A DNA stretch of 64,000 nt. Origin: Phaeotremella fagi (Eukaryota > Basidiomycota > Tremellomycetes > Tremellales > Phaeotremellaceae). The notes below the pieces were generated by a model that made no database searches, was not told the DNA's origin, and was given only the letters and a program-made list of their open reading frames with translations. Every line of letters begins with the position of its first letter. The stretch's first letter is position 1. This document shows, in pieces, positions 24,455 through 36,400 of the stretch. The DNA lies in the NCBI GenBank assembly GCA_001599715.1, contig BCHU01000002.1, forward strand, positions 434,001 to 498,000, read 5' to 3'. The position numbers and the translations under genes were made by a program.

Positions 24455-25118
24455 TATCGGGAGTTGTAGTAAGATCAAACTATCATCTTTGATAACCTAG
24501 ATATAGCTATAGGTCTGTCACATCGCGTAACAAGTAATGGATCCCGTTTCACAATGTGAAAGGTGACGGAGTGAAAGGAGACAAGGCAAACAATGGAACC
24601 AGTGTGAGCGCCACACGCCACAGATCGGAAATAGCTTAAAAGGTTAAATCCCACCAAAGTTACCCTAAACGGAAATATCGGGTTTAGTAACATTATTTAT
24701 CCAGGGATACCCCAGAACCGGAACACCCTTGGTACCCTTAAAGGACCCTTTTAGTCCCTTTGAGAAAAAGGAAGGAAATGAAACCACGTGGGAGTTGAGT
24801 CAACTCAGAGTATAAATTGAAACGCGACTGTTGTTTCTCTTTCCTCTTTCTCATTTACCTTTTTAAAAACTAACTACTTTTTCACTTTGATTCCGTGTTC
24901 ATCGGTCATATACATCTTTCCCTTTGATTGATATCTTCCATTCTTCTATCTATCCTCATCAAAAGTAACTCGTTCAGAGTTCAGTTCACCATCTACAGTT
25001 CACTCTTCACTTTCTACATACATTCACTACTATACGTTTACTGCGTAAACCATTTGTGGCACACGATCATTCATCACACGCATCTAACATCGTTCAACAT
25101 ACAAATAGAGCATTCAAC
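24455..25118. promoter_or_regulatory. Divergent intergenic promoter with E-box, AP-1/Gcn4 site and TATA box
   Basis: CACGTG (24785-24790) is followed by TGAGTCA (24796-24802), the consensus of Gcn4/AP-1 bZIP factors, embedded in the larger inverted repeat GAGTTGA-G-TCAACTC. TATAAATT starts at 24811. The order and spacing point to a plus-strand promoter with transcription start near 24840 and a long pyrimidine-rich leader to 25119. The left half (24690-24770) is rich in GGTACC/ACCCTT repeats. Sites read directly; binding by Gcn4 or Yap-type factors is inference. Confidence 0.6.
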
Positions 25119-26028
25119 ATGACTCAATCTTTCTTCCAAATGAATTCATCACCTATCGCTTCTGGTTCTGGTATCAAACCAAAAAGAAAAAGAATGTCAT
25201 GGATGGCTGATGAAGCCGATAGTCAGGAGAAAGAACAATACAAGGTTAGTTTCTAAGTCTTGAGCTAGCCAGAACTTTCAACTAACAACCAAACAGCACA
25301 TGCGAGTCCGCTCACCTCAACTCAACCAATCCAGTCAATTCGGCTTCCCACCAGATCTCCTAACTGACCATTCAAACTCCGCTTCTGACGAAGACCACGA
25401 ACTGGATCAAGATATCGACATGGACACGCCCGCTATCCAAGAAAGACATTCTGAACCCAATTACGCAAGTTCTGGGTTTCATTTCGGGAATCAAGGTAGT
25501 GGTGGATTCGGTTTTGGACCAGGTGCCGAAGAGGATTTTGGAATGGAGGCCGAAGACGAGTCAGAGACGGGATTCGGCCGGGGTCTGGAGACGAGTGAGT
25601 ATTGATCATCAAGACAGTACATGAAAATGTTGGAACTGACATGTTACATTGTCTCAGAATCACATTCGTTCATGAACCCAACTCACTTCTCTCAAATCCC
25701 TCAATACTCGTCTCCGGCCTTCAACACGAACGCATCAACCCCATCCCCCTCGACCGCGACAATGAACAACCCCTTCAACCAAATTTCAGTTCAACCATTC
25801 TCAACGACATTACGAGGTCCAACCCAACCTCGCGGTCTGATGCAACCAACAATCTCAGCACCACTATCAGCGAACGCGACGGATATCGAGAAAGCCAGAT
25901 TCTGTCACGGTCCCCAATGCACCAGTATCCCGAAACTAGTCATGAGTCCTCATTCAGATCCGATCACGGGAGCCCGCTCCATGTGGAGCATGTGTCAAGA
26001 TTGCGGTGCGGTCGAGATGACCAGTTAG
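25119..26028 (+). CDS. Nuclear-looking protein with a C-terminal zinc ribbon-like motif, unknown
   Basis: Exons 25119-25244, 25297-25594 and 25658-26028. The N-terminus has a basic KPKRKRMSWMADEADSQEK patch, a candidate nuclear signal. The middle is Gly/Glu-rich. The C-terminus has FCHGPQC and, about 27 residues on, CQDCGAVEM: four Cys as C-x4-C and C-x2-C, a possible zinc ribbon. Family not recognised. An ATG at 25056 is in frame upstream. The 3' end is uncertain: a GTTAGT donor at 26024 overlaps the stop, and an intron 26024-26163 would add a basic tail (GRDKGKIKRTFRALHS) ending at 26240. The promoter carries a TATA box plus E-box and AP-1 sites. Confidence 0.6.
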
Positions 26029-26417
26029 TTTCTGAGAGGGTTACCATGGAGATTGGGATGGAAATGGAGGAGGACGAGATTGACGTTGATGTGGATGTCG
26101 ATGTCGAATATCAGAATCAAATGGAATTGGAATATCAGATTGGTTATCAGAAAGAAATCTTAGGTCATTCAAATTTTCATTCGAGTATGGGTAGGGATAA
26201 GGGGAAGATCAAGAGGACATTCCGGGCTTTACATTCGTAATCTTAACACACAGAAAACAAATCATTTCGAAAATCGTTCTATTTTATCATCATGTTGTAT
26301 AATCGTCGTACAACCTTTCCTTATGTAGAAAACCCAATAAAAGTAATTACAGTTGATACATTATCTATACTTATGCAATATGTACAAGTAAAATTACAAT
26401 CTTCAATAGGAGGGATT

Positions 26418-27338
26418 CTAAATAAGATCCTGTGCTCGTTTCCTTTTAGAAGACTTTGAACCATCGACATGATCATCGATATCCTTAGAGATCCCCAAAT
26501 CATCTTCTAAACTTTTAAGGAAAGCCTCAGTCTCCTGTACATGATCAACAGATTCAATCTCATCATCAATGATTAATCCGTCGTCCAATCCTTCTTCCTC
26601 TTCGTCAAGGGTAGATCCAACATGTCTGAATCGAGTTGACATCCCAACCTCCTCCATTGTCTGTTCTTCGAAAGCCGCGATGGCTTGTTGACGAGCGAGT
26701 GAGGCTGAGGAGGAGGACGGTGGTTCAAGTCGCTGATTAACGGGGATGGAGGCTTTGATGAATCTCCTAGCTGAATCTTTATCTATCGTTGGACGCTCTA
26801 GGAAGAGGAACACGATTTCAGTCCTTGATGCCTACGTGAAATACTTTTTTTTTGACTCACTCGAAGTTGGTTCTTCGATAGCACGAACTTTGGCGTAATA
26901 AGTTTTAATCCTTTCCTAAAAAGATATATTCATTTCAATAAACCTATCGTAGGAAAGAAAAGAAGGAGGAGACTTACAAGTTCCTTGGTAACATCATGAC
27001 CCTCCGGATCAATACCTCTAGTTTTCAGAAACACTAAAAAGAATTTCATCAACACATTGCAAAAACGTTAAGATTAAAAAAAAACACCCACTCCAAATTA
27101 AATCATTAACGGCAAAACCAACCATGACCTCCATCTTAACTCTCTCAAGTGTATCCAAATCACCAATCACGGTTTCCCAACCCCCACGTCTTTTCAGGAT
27201 CGGTTCAAAGTTTTTTTCCAGGTCGTCAAGGGATTTCGTTAAGTCTTCCAAGGTTTTGGTTGGATCTGTTTCTGGTGGTGATTCGGGGTTTTGGGGTGAG
27301 GGGGATTTGAGTTTTGGATGTCTGGTTTTGGAGGACAT
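26418..27338 (-). CDS. C1D/Rrp47-type nuclear exosome cofactor (Sas10/Utp3/C1D domain)
   Basis: Four exons on the minus strand: 27092-27338, 26978-27033, 26861-26915 and 26418-26797, 245 aa. The central helical domain reads LEDLTKSLDDLEKNFEPIL, KMEVMVGFAVNDLIWMFLK, TRGIDPEGHDVTKELERIKTYY and AKVRAIEE, the order of the Sas10/Utp3/C1D fold. The C-terminus ends in a basic SKSSKRKRAQDLI. Family knowledge: C1D/Rrp47/Lrp1 pairs with Rrp6 and helps nuclear exosome processing of rRNA and snoRNA; a basic tail binds RNA. Divergent from IES6 across about 305 bp. Confidence 0.82.
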
Positions 27339-27643
27339 TGTTGGATTGAGTTGGTTTTGTTTTTGGATTGATTGATAGATGTAGGCTGCCTTGGTGGTGT
27401 GGAAATCTTAGCTTCGAAAACAACTTTTGTGAGTCACGTGATCTCACAGTCTGTATATATACATATATACACTCGGTAATCCAGCTAGTATTCATTGTTA
27501 TAATCACGGTGATCATTTGCTCTAATCGATTCCTCGCAACAATACAATTGGACCCACAACAAGTTAGAATTCGTGTTCCTCAAAGACTGGAGAAAAACAC
27601 GTACCAAAATTCACCCATTGAAACCTTCCAACCCCGTTGAACG
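27339..27643. promoter_or_regulatory. Divergent promoter, C1D-like gene and IES6
   Basis: 305 bp between start codons. TATATATACATATATACAC at 27455-27473 is AT-rich and may serve as a TATA element. GTCACGTGATC near 27434 contains another CACGTG E-box. Confidence 0.5.
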
Positions 27644-28617
27644 ATGTAAGTATGATTCTTTTTATGACCTCGTATCTAACTCTGGACCACTGTAGGGCAC
27701 CAAAACCACCATTACGAGGTGCAGCCGCCCGTAAATCGAACGGCAACACACCAATACCAGGTGAAGATCTCCCCGTAAGCTACCCAACATCCCTCTACCC
27801 AAGACCTAAACTAAACTCCCAAACTCAGACTCTAGCAGATAAATTGAATTTCTACGATCAACCGCGTCTCTTTAAATCAACAACCTTCAACAGTAGATTA
27901 CCTTATCGTACAGCCGCCTCCTTAACACCCATAACAACAGGTAGCGGTCTAATGAAGAAAAACGTGAAACAGATTCTTTCGCTCGAAAGAGAAAGATTTT
28001 CAGGTGGTGATGGATTTCTGAGTTCCGTTCAAACTGCTCAGAGAGCTAGGGGTGAGATTTTAGAGTTACCTGGGGTGAAGAAGAAGAAGGTTGGGGTGTT
28101 TGGTGGGGGTGGAGAGAAGAGTAAGAGGGGTAGTAATCTTTTGAATTTGAAGGGGAGACGGAGTGGGGCTAATACGCCTTCGACTGTTGTTGGGGAGGAA
28201 GGGAGTAGGAGGACTACACCTGAGATTGAGGAGGAAGGGGAGGAGGAGGAGACGATGGATATAGATCAAGTTGGGGGTGGGAGTTCCAGGAAGGAAATTA
28301 TCACCTGTGAGTGTGGTTTTGGAATTGGGGTAATTGATTTTATTAAAACATACCCGTTTTAGATCATACACCTACAGCCCCACCTTCTTTGTTACCACCT
28401 AAAAAATATTGTGATATCACTGGATTACATGCTGCTTATACTGATCCACGTACGAAATTGCGTTACAAGGGTATCGAAGTTTGGGGTGTTGTCAGGAATT
28501 TAGTAAGTGATCAGACAATATTGATAGTTTGATTGAAAGCTGATGTTGTTCGTAAAGGGACCTGGAGGTGATCAAGCCTATCTCTCGATGAGAGGTGCGC
28601 AAACGTCTTTAAAGTAG
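27644..28617 (+). CDS. IES6: INO80 chromatin-remodelling complex subunit Ies6 (YL1-C domain)
   Basis: Four exons: 27644-27645, 27696-28306, 28363-28502 and 28558-28617, 270 aa. The first intron splits the start codon: AT at 27644-27645, then GTAAGT, with G supplied at 27696. The protein then reads MAPKPPLRGAAARKS. The C-terminal YL1-C domain is KKYCDITGLHAAYTDP followed by RTKLRYKGIEVWGVVRNL, and it ends close after. Between lie a basic and an acidic low-complexity region. Family knowledge: Ies6 with Arp5 couples the INO80 ATPase to nucleosome sliding. The low-complexity middle makes this protein longer than yeast Ies6. Confidence 0.88.
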
Positions 28618-28831
28618 GAGTCAAGTAGATGATAATCGGTATCGTTGTAGAATCTAATGTATCATTACAAAGTCCTGCTCTCAAGTTAGAAAGTGTAAAA
28701 GCGCATATATTCTCGTAAATGCAATCAATGGCATCTATACCCAGGTATCTAAGATGAACTGAAAAAAAAGGTCAAAAGTAAAAAGTAACAAAACAAAAGA
28801 ATATAAACTAAATGGTACCAATTCGTCTCAT

Positions 28832-29546
28832 CTACTTGACAACTTTTTTAACCTCTTCAACAGCGTCTTTAACGGAATCACCAACAGCTTCAACTTTGGA
28901 TGCGACAGGATGTTTCCTCTCTTTACCACCGAAATAATGGTAATTGATGAATCTGGCTTCTTGGGTTAATTGAGCTGCGGCGTTGGTGGCGTGACAAGCG
29001 AAAAGAAGATAATTTCTTGGTTGAACTCTCCATGCGAATCTCATGAAAATCATTCTATCATGTTGTTAGGTGTTAGTAAATCTAATTGGAATAAGAAGAG
29101 GAGTCTTACGAATAACCAGCTAAAGTTGGTGACATGACTCCAGAAATACTTTCTTCATCTCTATTAATGATATCTGAAAGAGCTGCAATTGGTAAACCCC
29201 AATTGGCGACCTAAAATATGGATATTGAAATAAAATTGATCAGAACGAAATCCAAGAAGAAACGTTGGAATAACTGACAGGTCCCCAGAAATGTGTACCT
29301 ATAGACAAGAAATTTAGTCAAATGATCAAATAGACACAGTCGATATGGATTCTGCGACTCACTGAAAAGATATTGTCTGGCAGCAGGACTTTTTGCCCAA
29401 GTGAAGAATTGCCTGAAAACGAAATGACTGGTTAGATTTCTGAATTTATCTGAATGATAACTCTAAGCCTTGACTTACGATCTAAATGATAGCTCAGTCA
29501 GCTGCATTTCTCTAATTGATCATATGGAACTGATTACTCACGCCAT
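28832..29546 (-). CDS. MPC1: Mitochondrial pyruvate carrier subunit 1
   Basis: Exons on the minus strand: 29542-29546, 29479-29511, 29363-29412, 29279-29298, 29110-29210 and 28832-29054, 143 aa. MPC signature: [66 protein letters not shown]. The C-terminal extension is Lys/Val-rich. Family knowledge: Mpc1 pairs with Mpc2/3 in the inner membrane and imports pyruvate for the TCA cycle and, relevant here, for ILV2. The first intron would be 30 nt; alternatively translation starts at the ATG at 29507 in exon 2, giving a slightly shorter protein. One exon is only 20 nt. Confidence 0.9.
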
Positions 29547-29870
29547 GTTTATATACTAGATTGAATGAGTTGATATAAATTTAACACTACCATCTACGAC
29601 CATCTACATCTAGCCTTGACTCGAGCAACACCCCATCCGAACGGAGACCGAGTGCCACAAATCATATAATCCCGGAAACTCCTTTGAACGTGGTTCGCGC
29701 GTGGTTTCTTTCTTATCTCTGACGTCATCAAAATGATTTCTTGGAGCAACGGAATCCAAGTTCAAGAGAATTTTTTGGGTATAAGAGGGAGAAATGTACC
29801 AGAAAGAAGGATAGATAAACCAACAACGAATTTAGTATCAGAATAATTGTAAATACGACCCAGCAAAAAA
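29547..29870. promoter_or_regulatory. Promoter region with CRE palindrome and TATA box
   Basis: TGACGTCA (29720-29727) is the perfect CRE/ATF-CREB site. TATAAGAG at 29780 is placed as a TATA element for the plus-strand 99-aa gene starting at 29871. On the minus side it adjoins MPC1, whose ATG is preceded by TATATAAAC. Binding by an ATF/CREB-type bZIP is inferred. Confidence 0.5.
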
Positions 29871-30319
29871 ATGTCACATAACGAGTAAGCCCATTCTCAC
29901 AGCGTTACCATCATCAGCTAACGCCCTCTAGTACTACAGTAACAGGAGGACTCCTAGGTACAGAGTACGCAGGAGTAATGAACGTAAGGTATCCCACCCC
30001 TATTTCCAACTAACCCCCCAACCAGCCTTCGAAACACTCCACAACCCAAGCTTCAGACGCATACGCATCCGAAGGTGATCTCACCTCTTCGACCAAAGAG
30101 GAACCAGTCCGCGATGTCATCGAAAGTCAGCCTGGTTTGATTGAGTCGACTGAATTAGCTCCGTTAGGTGACGAGAAGGTCGTTGCTGATCGTATGTTCT
30201 TTTTTTTTTCTTTTTTAAATGGATAGATGTTGATTGAAGTTGGTGATTTAGCTGGGATCGCTACTAAGGTTACTACTTTGGCTAAACAGGCTTATGAGGC
30301 TGTTGTTGGTGATAAATAG
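29871..30319 (+). CDS. Small protein of unknown function (99 aa)
   Basis: Exons 29871-29884, 29932-29983, 30026-30191 and 30252-30319 give 99 aa in one frame with canonical splice sites. The N-terminus MSHNDTTVTGGLLGTEYAGV is Gly/Thr-rich, the middle is acidic and polar (STKEEPVRDVIESQPGLIES), and the end is helical (TKVTTLAKQAYEAVVGDK). No membrane segment or known motif; probably partly disordered. The upstream CRE and TATA box suggest regulated expression, perhaps stress-related; that is inference. Confidence 0.55.
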
Positions 30320-31056
30320 ATTTTGGTGGGGTTTAGATTTTTGGTTTCGTATACGTTGTAGCCATTAGTAACTACGAAGATGAAAATGAAATAGTGAGAT
30401 GATTGCTTATCATCCTCCAGTTACAAATCATAGAATTACTCTCTCACACGCCGCATTTAAAGTCAATCATGATACATGATAATTTTAGTCAAATGAAAAT
30501 AAATAAAACCAAAAAAGAGATTGGAAACGAGTCACAATGAAAATGAAGATGAGCCAATGAATGGATGAGATAAGGAACCGAATGAAAAGTGAAAAAAAAG
30601 AGTCATGATGCCATCATTGGAAAAACAACGTTTTGGATGGAAACGAGCCACAGAATGACAATGATTGAGACAATGACAGTGTTGTATAATGACCGAAACA
30701 ATGTAAATGTCGATGAAGATGTAAATGTAAATGGTGGTAGACAAATCAAATGGATATTAAACAATGTTATGTATAGAGAACCTGTTATCTGTATAACTCC
30801 AAGGGAAAAATGAATGAAAATGCGAAGACCAAATGACTGTCTTTGAAAGCACTGGATGATCCGAATAAGTGAATGTATCGTAAAAATGATCTGATGAAAT
30901 TGTCATGCTAAAAGTCGAATCGATGACAAATGAATTGATCCAATGTATAGATAAATGAATGAACAATGATTGTCTCCAAGAAATAGATAGAAATATAAAG
31001 TAAAGTAGTTGAATGATACAATAGGTGATGATCACAGCCGACGAATCCCACTCAAC
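30320..31056. other. Intergenic, convergent 3' flanks
   Basis: Lies between the stop of the 99-aa gene (plus) and the stop of the CENP-B-domain gene (minus). It is rich in GATGAA/AATGAA repeats on the plus strand (30530-31020). No coding evidence; open frames here are low-complexity and lack splice logic. Confidence 0.45.
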
Positions 31057-33407
31057 CTAGACTGCAGGTTGCCAGCCGGTGATCATCGGATCTTGAGCAG
31101 AGACCGTCATGCCCATAGGATAAGATTGGGGGTATGGTTGATGATGTTGATGTTGTGGATAAGCATTATATTGAGGTTGGATATAATGTTTATTAGGCAT
31201 CGTGGAATAATGAACGTTGTGTAGTTGTTGATGCCCGGTACCGTTTTGATAGTTCTGATGGACTCCAATGGGTGGACCGAAATCTTGAATCTCTCCATAA
31301 TCAGTGTTGGGGAACGTACCACCGTTCAAGACACCAGGTGTGATTGGTGTCATTGGGGGAACCGTCATTGGGATAGGTAACATCGAAGACGATTCACCGT
31401 TTTCAGACATTTCAGGTGAGATGCCTGCAATTGACAAATTCGCGAATGGCGCTAATCCTTCAGATCTTTGACGTGAATGACCACCATAAGATGATCCAAC
31501 CGATGGCGAGTTCAACGGAGAACCTGAAGGTTCAAGTGGCGTGATACCGAATGCAGAAGCTGCAAAACTGTTTGGTCTAGATCGACGCGCAGTTCCTTGA
31601 CTTGAATTAGCTCTGCTCAACGGAATTGGTCGACGTGGAGATGGGCTTGAACCATGATAAGAGTTTTGTCGTTGAAGTCCAACAGGTGATGGTCGAACCA
31701 ATCTAGGTGCTTTACCTGATGACGGCGATTGCGTACCAGGTTGAACAAGTAGTTGAGGAGACGATTGAGATCTTTGACGTGAGTTGGGAATGTCGTTATG
31801 GAAAAGATCAGATTCGGATTTCATGGCTATTCGATTCGGTGTCATGGCAGAGGTATAACTGTGGAGCTCTTGACCACTTGAACTTTCTGATGACAACGTG
31901 ACAGAAGATTGAGATCTGGATAACATGACTGAACCTGCTTCGGTTGGAGATGTAAGGACGTATTGTTGACTAGGATAAGGGTAGAGTGAGAGGGATCCGA
32001 CACCCATGGGAGGAGGCTCAGGTCTACCAGCTGCCTTTCTACGATCTTTAAACTAAATCACAGTTAGTGATATGTGTCTGCGATAGATAAAGACACTTAC
32101 CTTGTCCAACCATTTGGCAGAAGCTTTGAATCGGGTATCAGGGAATCCAATCTCTTGAGCAAAAGCTCTTGCCATACTTCGAGCAACGGAATCACGAATA
32201 TCGCCACCCATTTGGATTTGTCGATCCATCCATTCGTTCATCTTAGCGTCAACACCAGGGAAACGGGCAGTCAACGATTTAGGTTGTTTAGGCGCAGGCG
32301 GTTGACTTGTGGGTTGTGGTCCAAGCCATCTATCAGCGTTGATAACAATCTTACTGATCGTACTTCGATCGACCCTATGAAATGAGGTTAGAACAATGAT
32401 TCGATAGATACGAATGCAACTCACCCATAACGTTGAGCAATATCTTCCTGTCGTAATTGAGTTTGCTCTCTCGCCATGAGGACTATAGCGCGTTTATCTT
32501 CAAACGTAAGTTTGACTTTGGGTCTAGCACTTTTAGGTAACATTTCTGATGAAGTTGAACCAGATCTTGTCAAAGAAACAGCAGACGAAGCACTCTGTTC
32601 TGAAGGTGAAATACGACGTGGTCGAGGAGGTTCAGTCATGACGAATTGAGGTGGATAAGCGTAAGGTAATGGTGCAGTAGGAGTTTGGATATGAGTTTGA
32701 GGTTGAAAAGACCCAGATGAAGATGGATCATAACTCATAGCTCCTGGGGGGATATAATATTGTTGATGAGGTTGATGATGATTATAGATCGTTGAACTTT
32801 GAGGTGAATCATCGGGATAGGATAGACGTGGATAATAAGTTGGGTCATAGTAAGGTTGCTCCACGACGGGATAATGAATCGTTGGATCTGAAGATTTGAA
32901 CGGAGATTGTAAATGAAGTTGATTGGGTTGATGAGCTGAACCCGAGGGTTGAGATAATGATGCGGGAGCTAGAGTTTGTTGTGCATGATTCATCGATGTC
33001 ATTTCTCCCAATGAGACAGCGGGAATCGTAGTTCCATGAGACACGTATTGATTTTGATCAGTCCCAAAATCTTGGTGTCGGTTGTATTCAGAATAATCAT
33101 AATTGTTAAAAGTATCTTCTACGTGTTGAGGTGTCGTATGGGTTGACATTTCATAAGCGTTATTATCGTTTGTTGGTGGAGTTTGCAAGTCATTAGGTGA
33201 GGTGTGTAAATAGTCACTGGCAACAAAAGTAGGTGTGCTATCGTAACCTTTGTGCTGAAGATCTAAATTTCGAGTTGGAGTTGTTGTCGCGGTCGTGACT
33301 GGAACTGGAACTTGAGATTGAGATGAAGAGTCGTCCGTTTGAGAAACGTATTCTGTCATTAAAATAGGTGGAAGCGGTGGTGGTGGTGGATCATAGTGAT
33401 GGGACAT
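31057..33407 (-). CDS. CENP-B/pogo-type helix-turn-helix DNA-binding protein
   Basis: Three exons on the minus strand: 32425-33407, 32101-32374 and 31057-32052, 750 aa. The N-terminus is Pro/Gln/Ser/Tyr-rich. Residues about 310-440 form two helix-turn-helix units: KLTFEDKRAIVLMAREQ, LRQEDIAQRYGVDRSTISKI, then ARFPGVDAKMNEWMDRQ and RAFAQEIGFPDTRFKASAKW with WLDKFKDR, the order of the CENP-B N-terminal DNA-binding domain. No DDE catalytic domain follows; the C-terminal half is Ser/Pro/His/Gln-rich, like a regulatory protein. Family knowledge: this domain comes from pogo/Tigger transposases and was recruited for centromere or transcription roles. A transcription factor is my inference. Confidence 0.8.
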
Positions 33408-36400
33408 GATTAGAGAGTGAGAGGAGACAGAGTTGAGAGAAAGATTGGGAAAGTTGGGAAGAACAGAAAGTTGAACGAAGCGAATCGGGCTTTTTCAACT
33501 GTTATTTATGACATACTGCGATGGAATGGTTAACGAATATCCCGATAAACGTGATATAGAATTGAACAGATGACGAATACTTTAGAAGGTGAAGGTGAAA
33601 AGAAGAAAGAGAGAGACTCACCAGAATGAAGATAAAGTAAAAGGCATAAGAGTAGGTTTAAAGTTACACGCGAGAGGTGGGTGACTTTCTGGTCGAAACT
33701 CAATTATCTCCAATGTGTGTATGTATCGATTCAGTTCTTTATTTCTTCTTTCTATGGCCATAGATCGTGGATCGTGATGTGTTATAATATGATACTGTAT
33801 CGTAAAGTGACCGGCACTAATTGAAAGAGATGGAGAGGAAAATGTCAAAGGTTAAACTTTGTCGGAAACTGAATGTAGTGGTGTTAGTTAGTTAAAAATC
33901 CTACATCGTATCGATTTCATCTGGACTCGATGCAATTCCCTTCCCTGCATGCTGTGACTGTGACAGAAGCTGTTACTCACTAAAAAAAGTATAAATCAAA
34001 TAAACGTTTCCTCCATCCAAAGCTGGGAATCGATAAGAAACCAAAGATGGCTGTCAAGGAAGTTGTCACTTGAGACACTGCGGTAGATCTAGTGACCTAA
34101 TGATTTTTTCGATACCTTATTTTTCTTCAGAGTTCTGAGTTCACCATCAGCTAGCCATTTCGAATTAGAATAGAATGGAATAGAATGGACTGAGACAAAA
34201 GTGACAATTCAACCTACGTTTATATGTCTGTAATGCCTTTTAAACTACACAATTTACACAGCGTTATCGCCAGGCGTTCTCGAAGCCTATTTTTAGTTTT
34301 TGGAAAGTTTATCGCTGATACCAAATAGGTGTACTTTTGTAGATTCAAGTCGGAGGAAGACAAACAAGAAATCAAACAAGTAGCTATCGAGCTAGCTAAC
34401 TTATCTTTTCGTATGGACTTGTGGATTGAATTTGAATTTTAATGAAATTAAGCAAGAATAGCTAGCTACTTGACCTAGTACTGTACGTTCGATAACCCAA
34501 TCCAATTGGATTACTCTGCCCTTCTGTACTTACTTTACTTACCCCCTTAGGGTTTAAAGATTACAAGTATATCGTACTGTATATCAGGGGTAAGTAACTC
34601 AAGTAACTGAACTGAAGGCAATCGCGTCGTAAACCTAAGAGCCTCTATTGTAATCGGCTTGGCCATTTAAACGATCTACCTCGAACTACAGAAATCTTAA
34701 TGTCATAAGTTTAACCAAGCCTACGACTCCTGAATATTATATCCAAAAATCCAAAGATTCAAGGGGCGCTTTCGAGGCTTAATAAAAATCACAACGATTG
34801 TCAAGTTTAAGTTACGTCGTGGCAAACGCCCCCCCTGATTTTCCTTGCTTCAAGAATCCTTAATTTACTTAAGAGGCTTCCGTTCGAAGAAGATTCGATC
34901 CACACGTTAGACCCGAAGATCAAAGTCAAGGTTATAGTTTCTAGCTTCTATGTAACTTAAACTCACGCTAAATCGATAATGTCTCGGGAATCTATCGAGC
35001 CCTGTGTTAAATCAATATGGTAGCTTGTGAAGAGATCCAAGACTGTAAGATGCATTGAGCGGGTGGTACATCTCTTCTCGACGGTGATTGAATTCGTCTA
35101 TTCGGATTCAAAGTTGTTCGTACGCAGTCTATGTCATAACGTCTCCCATCAGATGGAATGCGAAGCAATCGATCAAGGCCAACGGAAACTCAACCGCCAC
35201 CCAAAATAAGATACTATGCAGCTTCTTTTGTGTTTTAAGACGGTTATCCTTTTTCAAATTCAATGAAGAAACTTAACTTTAATAGAACGGGTTACCCGAT
35301 CTCAAAGATCGAAAAGGGCAAACGGCCCCGGAAAAAAATTGAATTTTAAGAAAAGAAATCAGGCGCTTTCTGAGTTTTGAGTTTTCGGTTTTTGGATTGG
35401 TGGCGGTGTGATTCCCAAAGTTTCTGACAGATTTTAACCTATTCAAATGACGAAAGTGTTGTCAAAGCAATTCAAATTTCTTTCCTCTGCAGAGCTCAGT
35501 GAAGATCATTCATTTATTTTGTAACTTATCACGCGGGGGATTTGCTGTGGGTTGACAAATGAATGGAAACCGATTTGTTCAGACTTAACCAGGCTTTCAG
35601 GACTGACTCAGGACTAGGTAAGGATAGGCGTTACTAAGAAAACGTAACGTTACCAAACGAAGACCGGCCGCGAATTTCGGAAACTTCCATCTATGTATCC
35701 CACACGAGACTTCGTTATATTTTCTATACACGTTGCGGGAAGTTCAAAGTAAACAAGATAAAGTGCAAATGCATAACAGTCGAGGAAGAAGATTACCTGT
35801 GTGTTTGCTGGGTGCTATGTTTAGAACAAAATGAATTAAGAAAACGGTGTCCTAAATCTTTTCGGCGGAAGGAACAAGGGTAAAGAACTTTGTTATTTTG
35901 AGTAAGGTGCGTTTGTGAGACCTCTGCCGTGATGGACTCGGAAATGTCAGGTGGCACTGAGTAGACCATGCTTGTCGAGTATCGTCCATTTGCTCCACAT
36001 TTGTCGTCTAATGGATGGAAAACGAATTGACACTCCTTCCCGAGAATAATGATTGCTCTACCTAGATTCATTTATATCGAACTAGTAACAAAGGGTACTT
36101 GGGAAAATCGTAAACATGACGAATTGAAGAATTACTTTTTTTCCCACGCTCGATTGCCTGCCGCAATGAAAAAAAAAAGCGTACGTGTCGAGGAAGCAAA
36201 CGTTGTTCCCTGGGTAGTCACCGCCATAGTACTCCTCTAAATTAAAAATTCGTGTGCATCGCTAACGATCATGCTTAAGTGCTTGGTTCTTAGTGTTGAA
36301 TGATATTCGCCGGGAAAGCAAGTTATACTGAACTAGAACCAGATCTTGAAGCCATAGATCGAGTCTAGAGTCAGATCAGTATTCCGCTGTGTGACTTCGG

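Noticed and set aside
25602..26240. 212-codon frame overlapping the third exon of the zinc-ribbon-like gene
   Set aside because: Over 25658-26028 the other frame has the C-rich third positions and a Cys motif; only the last part (after 26040) looks coding, kept as a finding.
29622..29690. Stretch with CCCATCCGAACGGAG recalling a 5S rRNA core
   Set aside because: Only about 15 nt match; no complementary stems or the rest of a 5S gene could be found.
35793..36071. 92-codon open frame on the minus strand in the gene-poor region
   Set aside because: No motif, no splice support, no leader-like sequence; length is expected by chance in AT-rich DNA.
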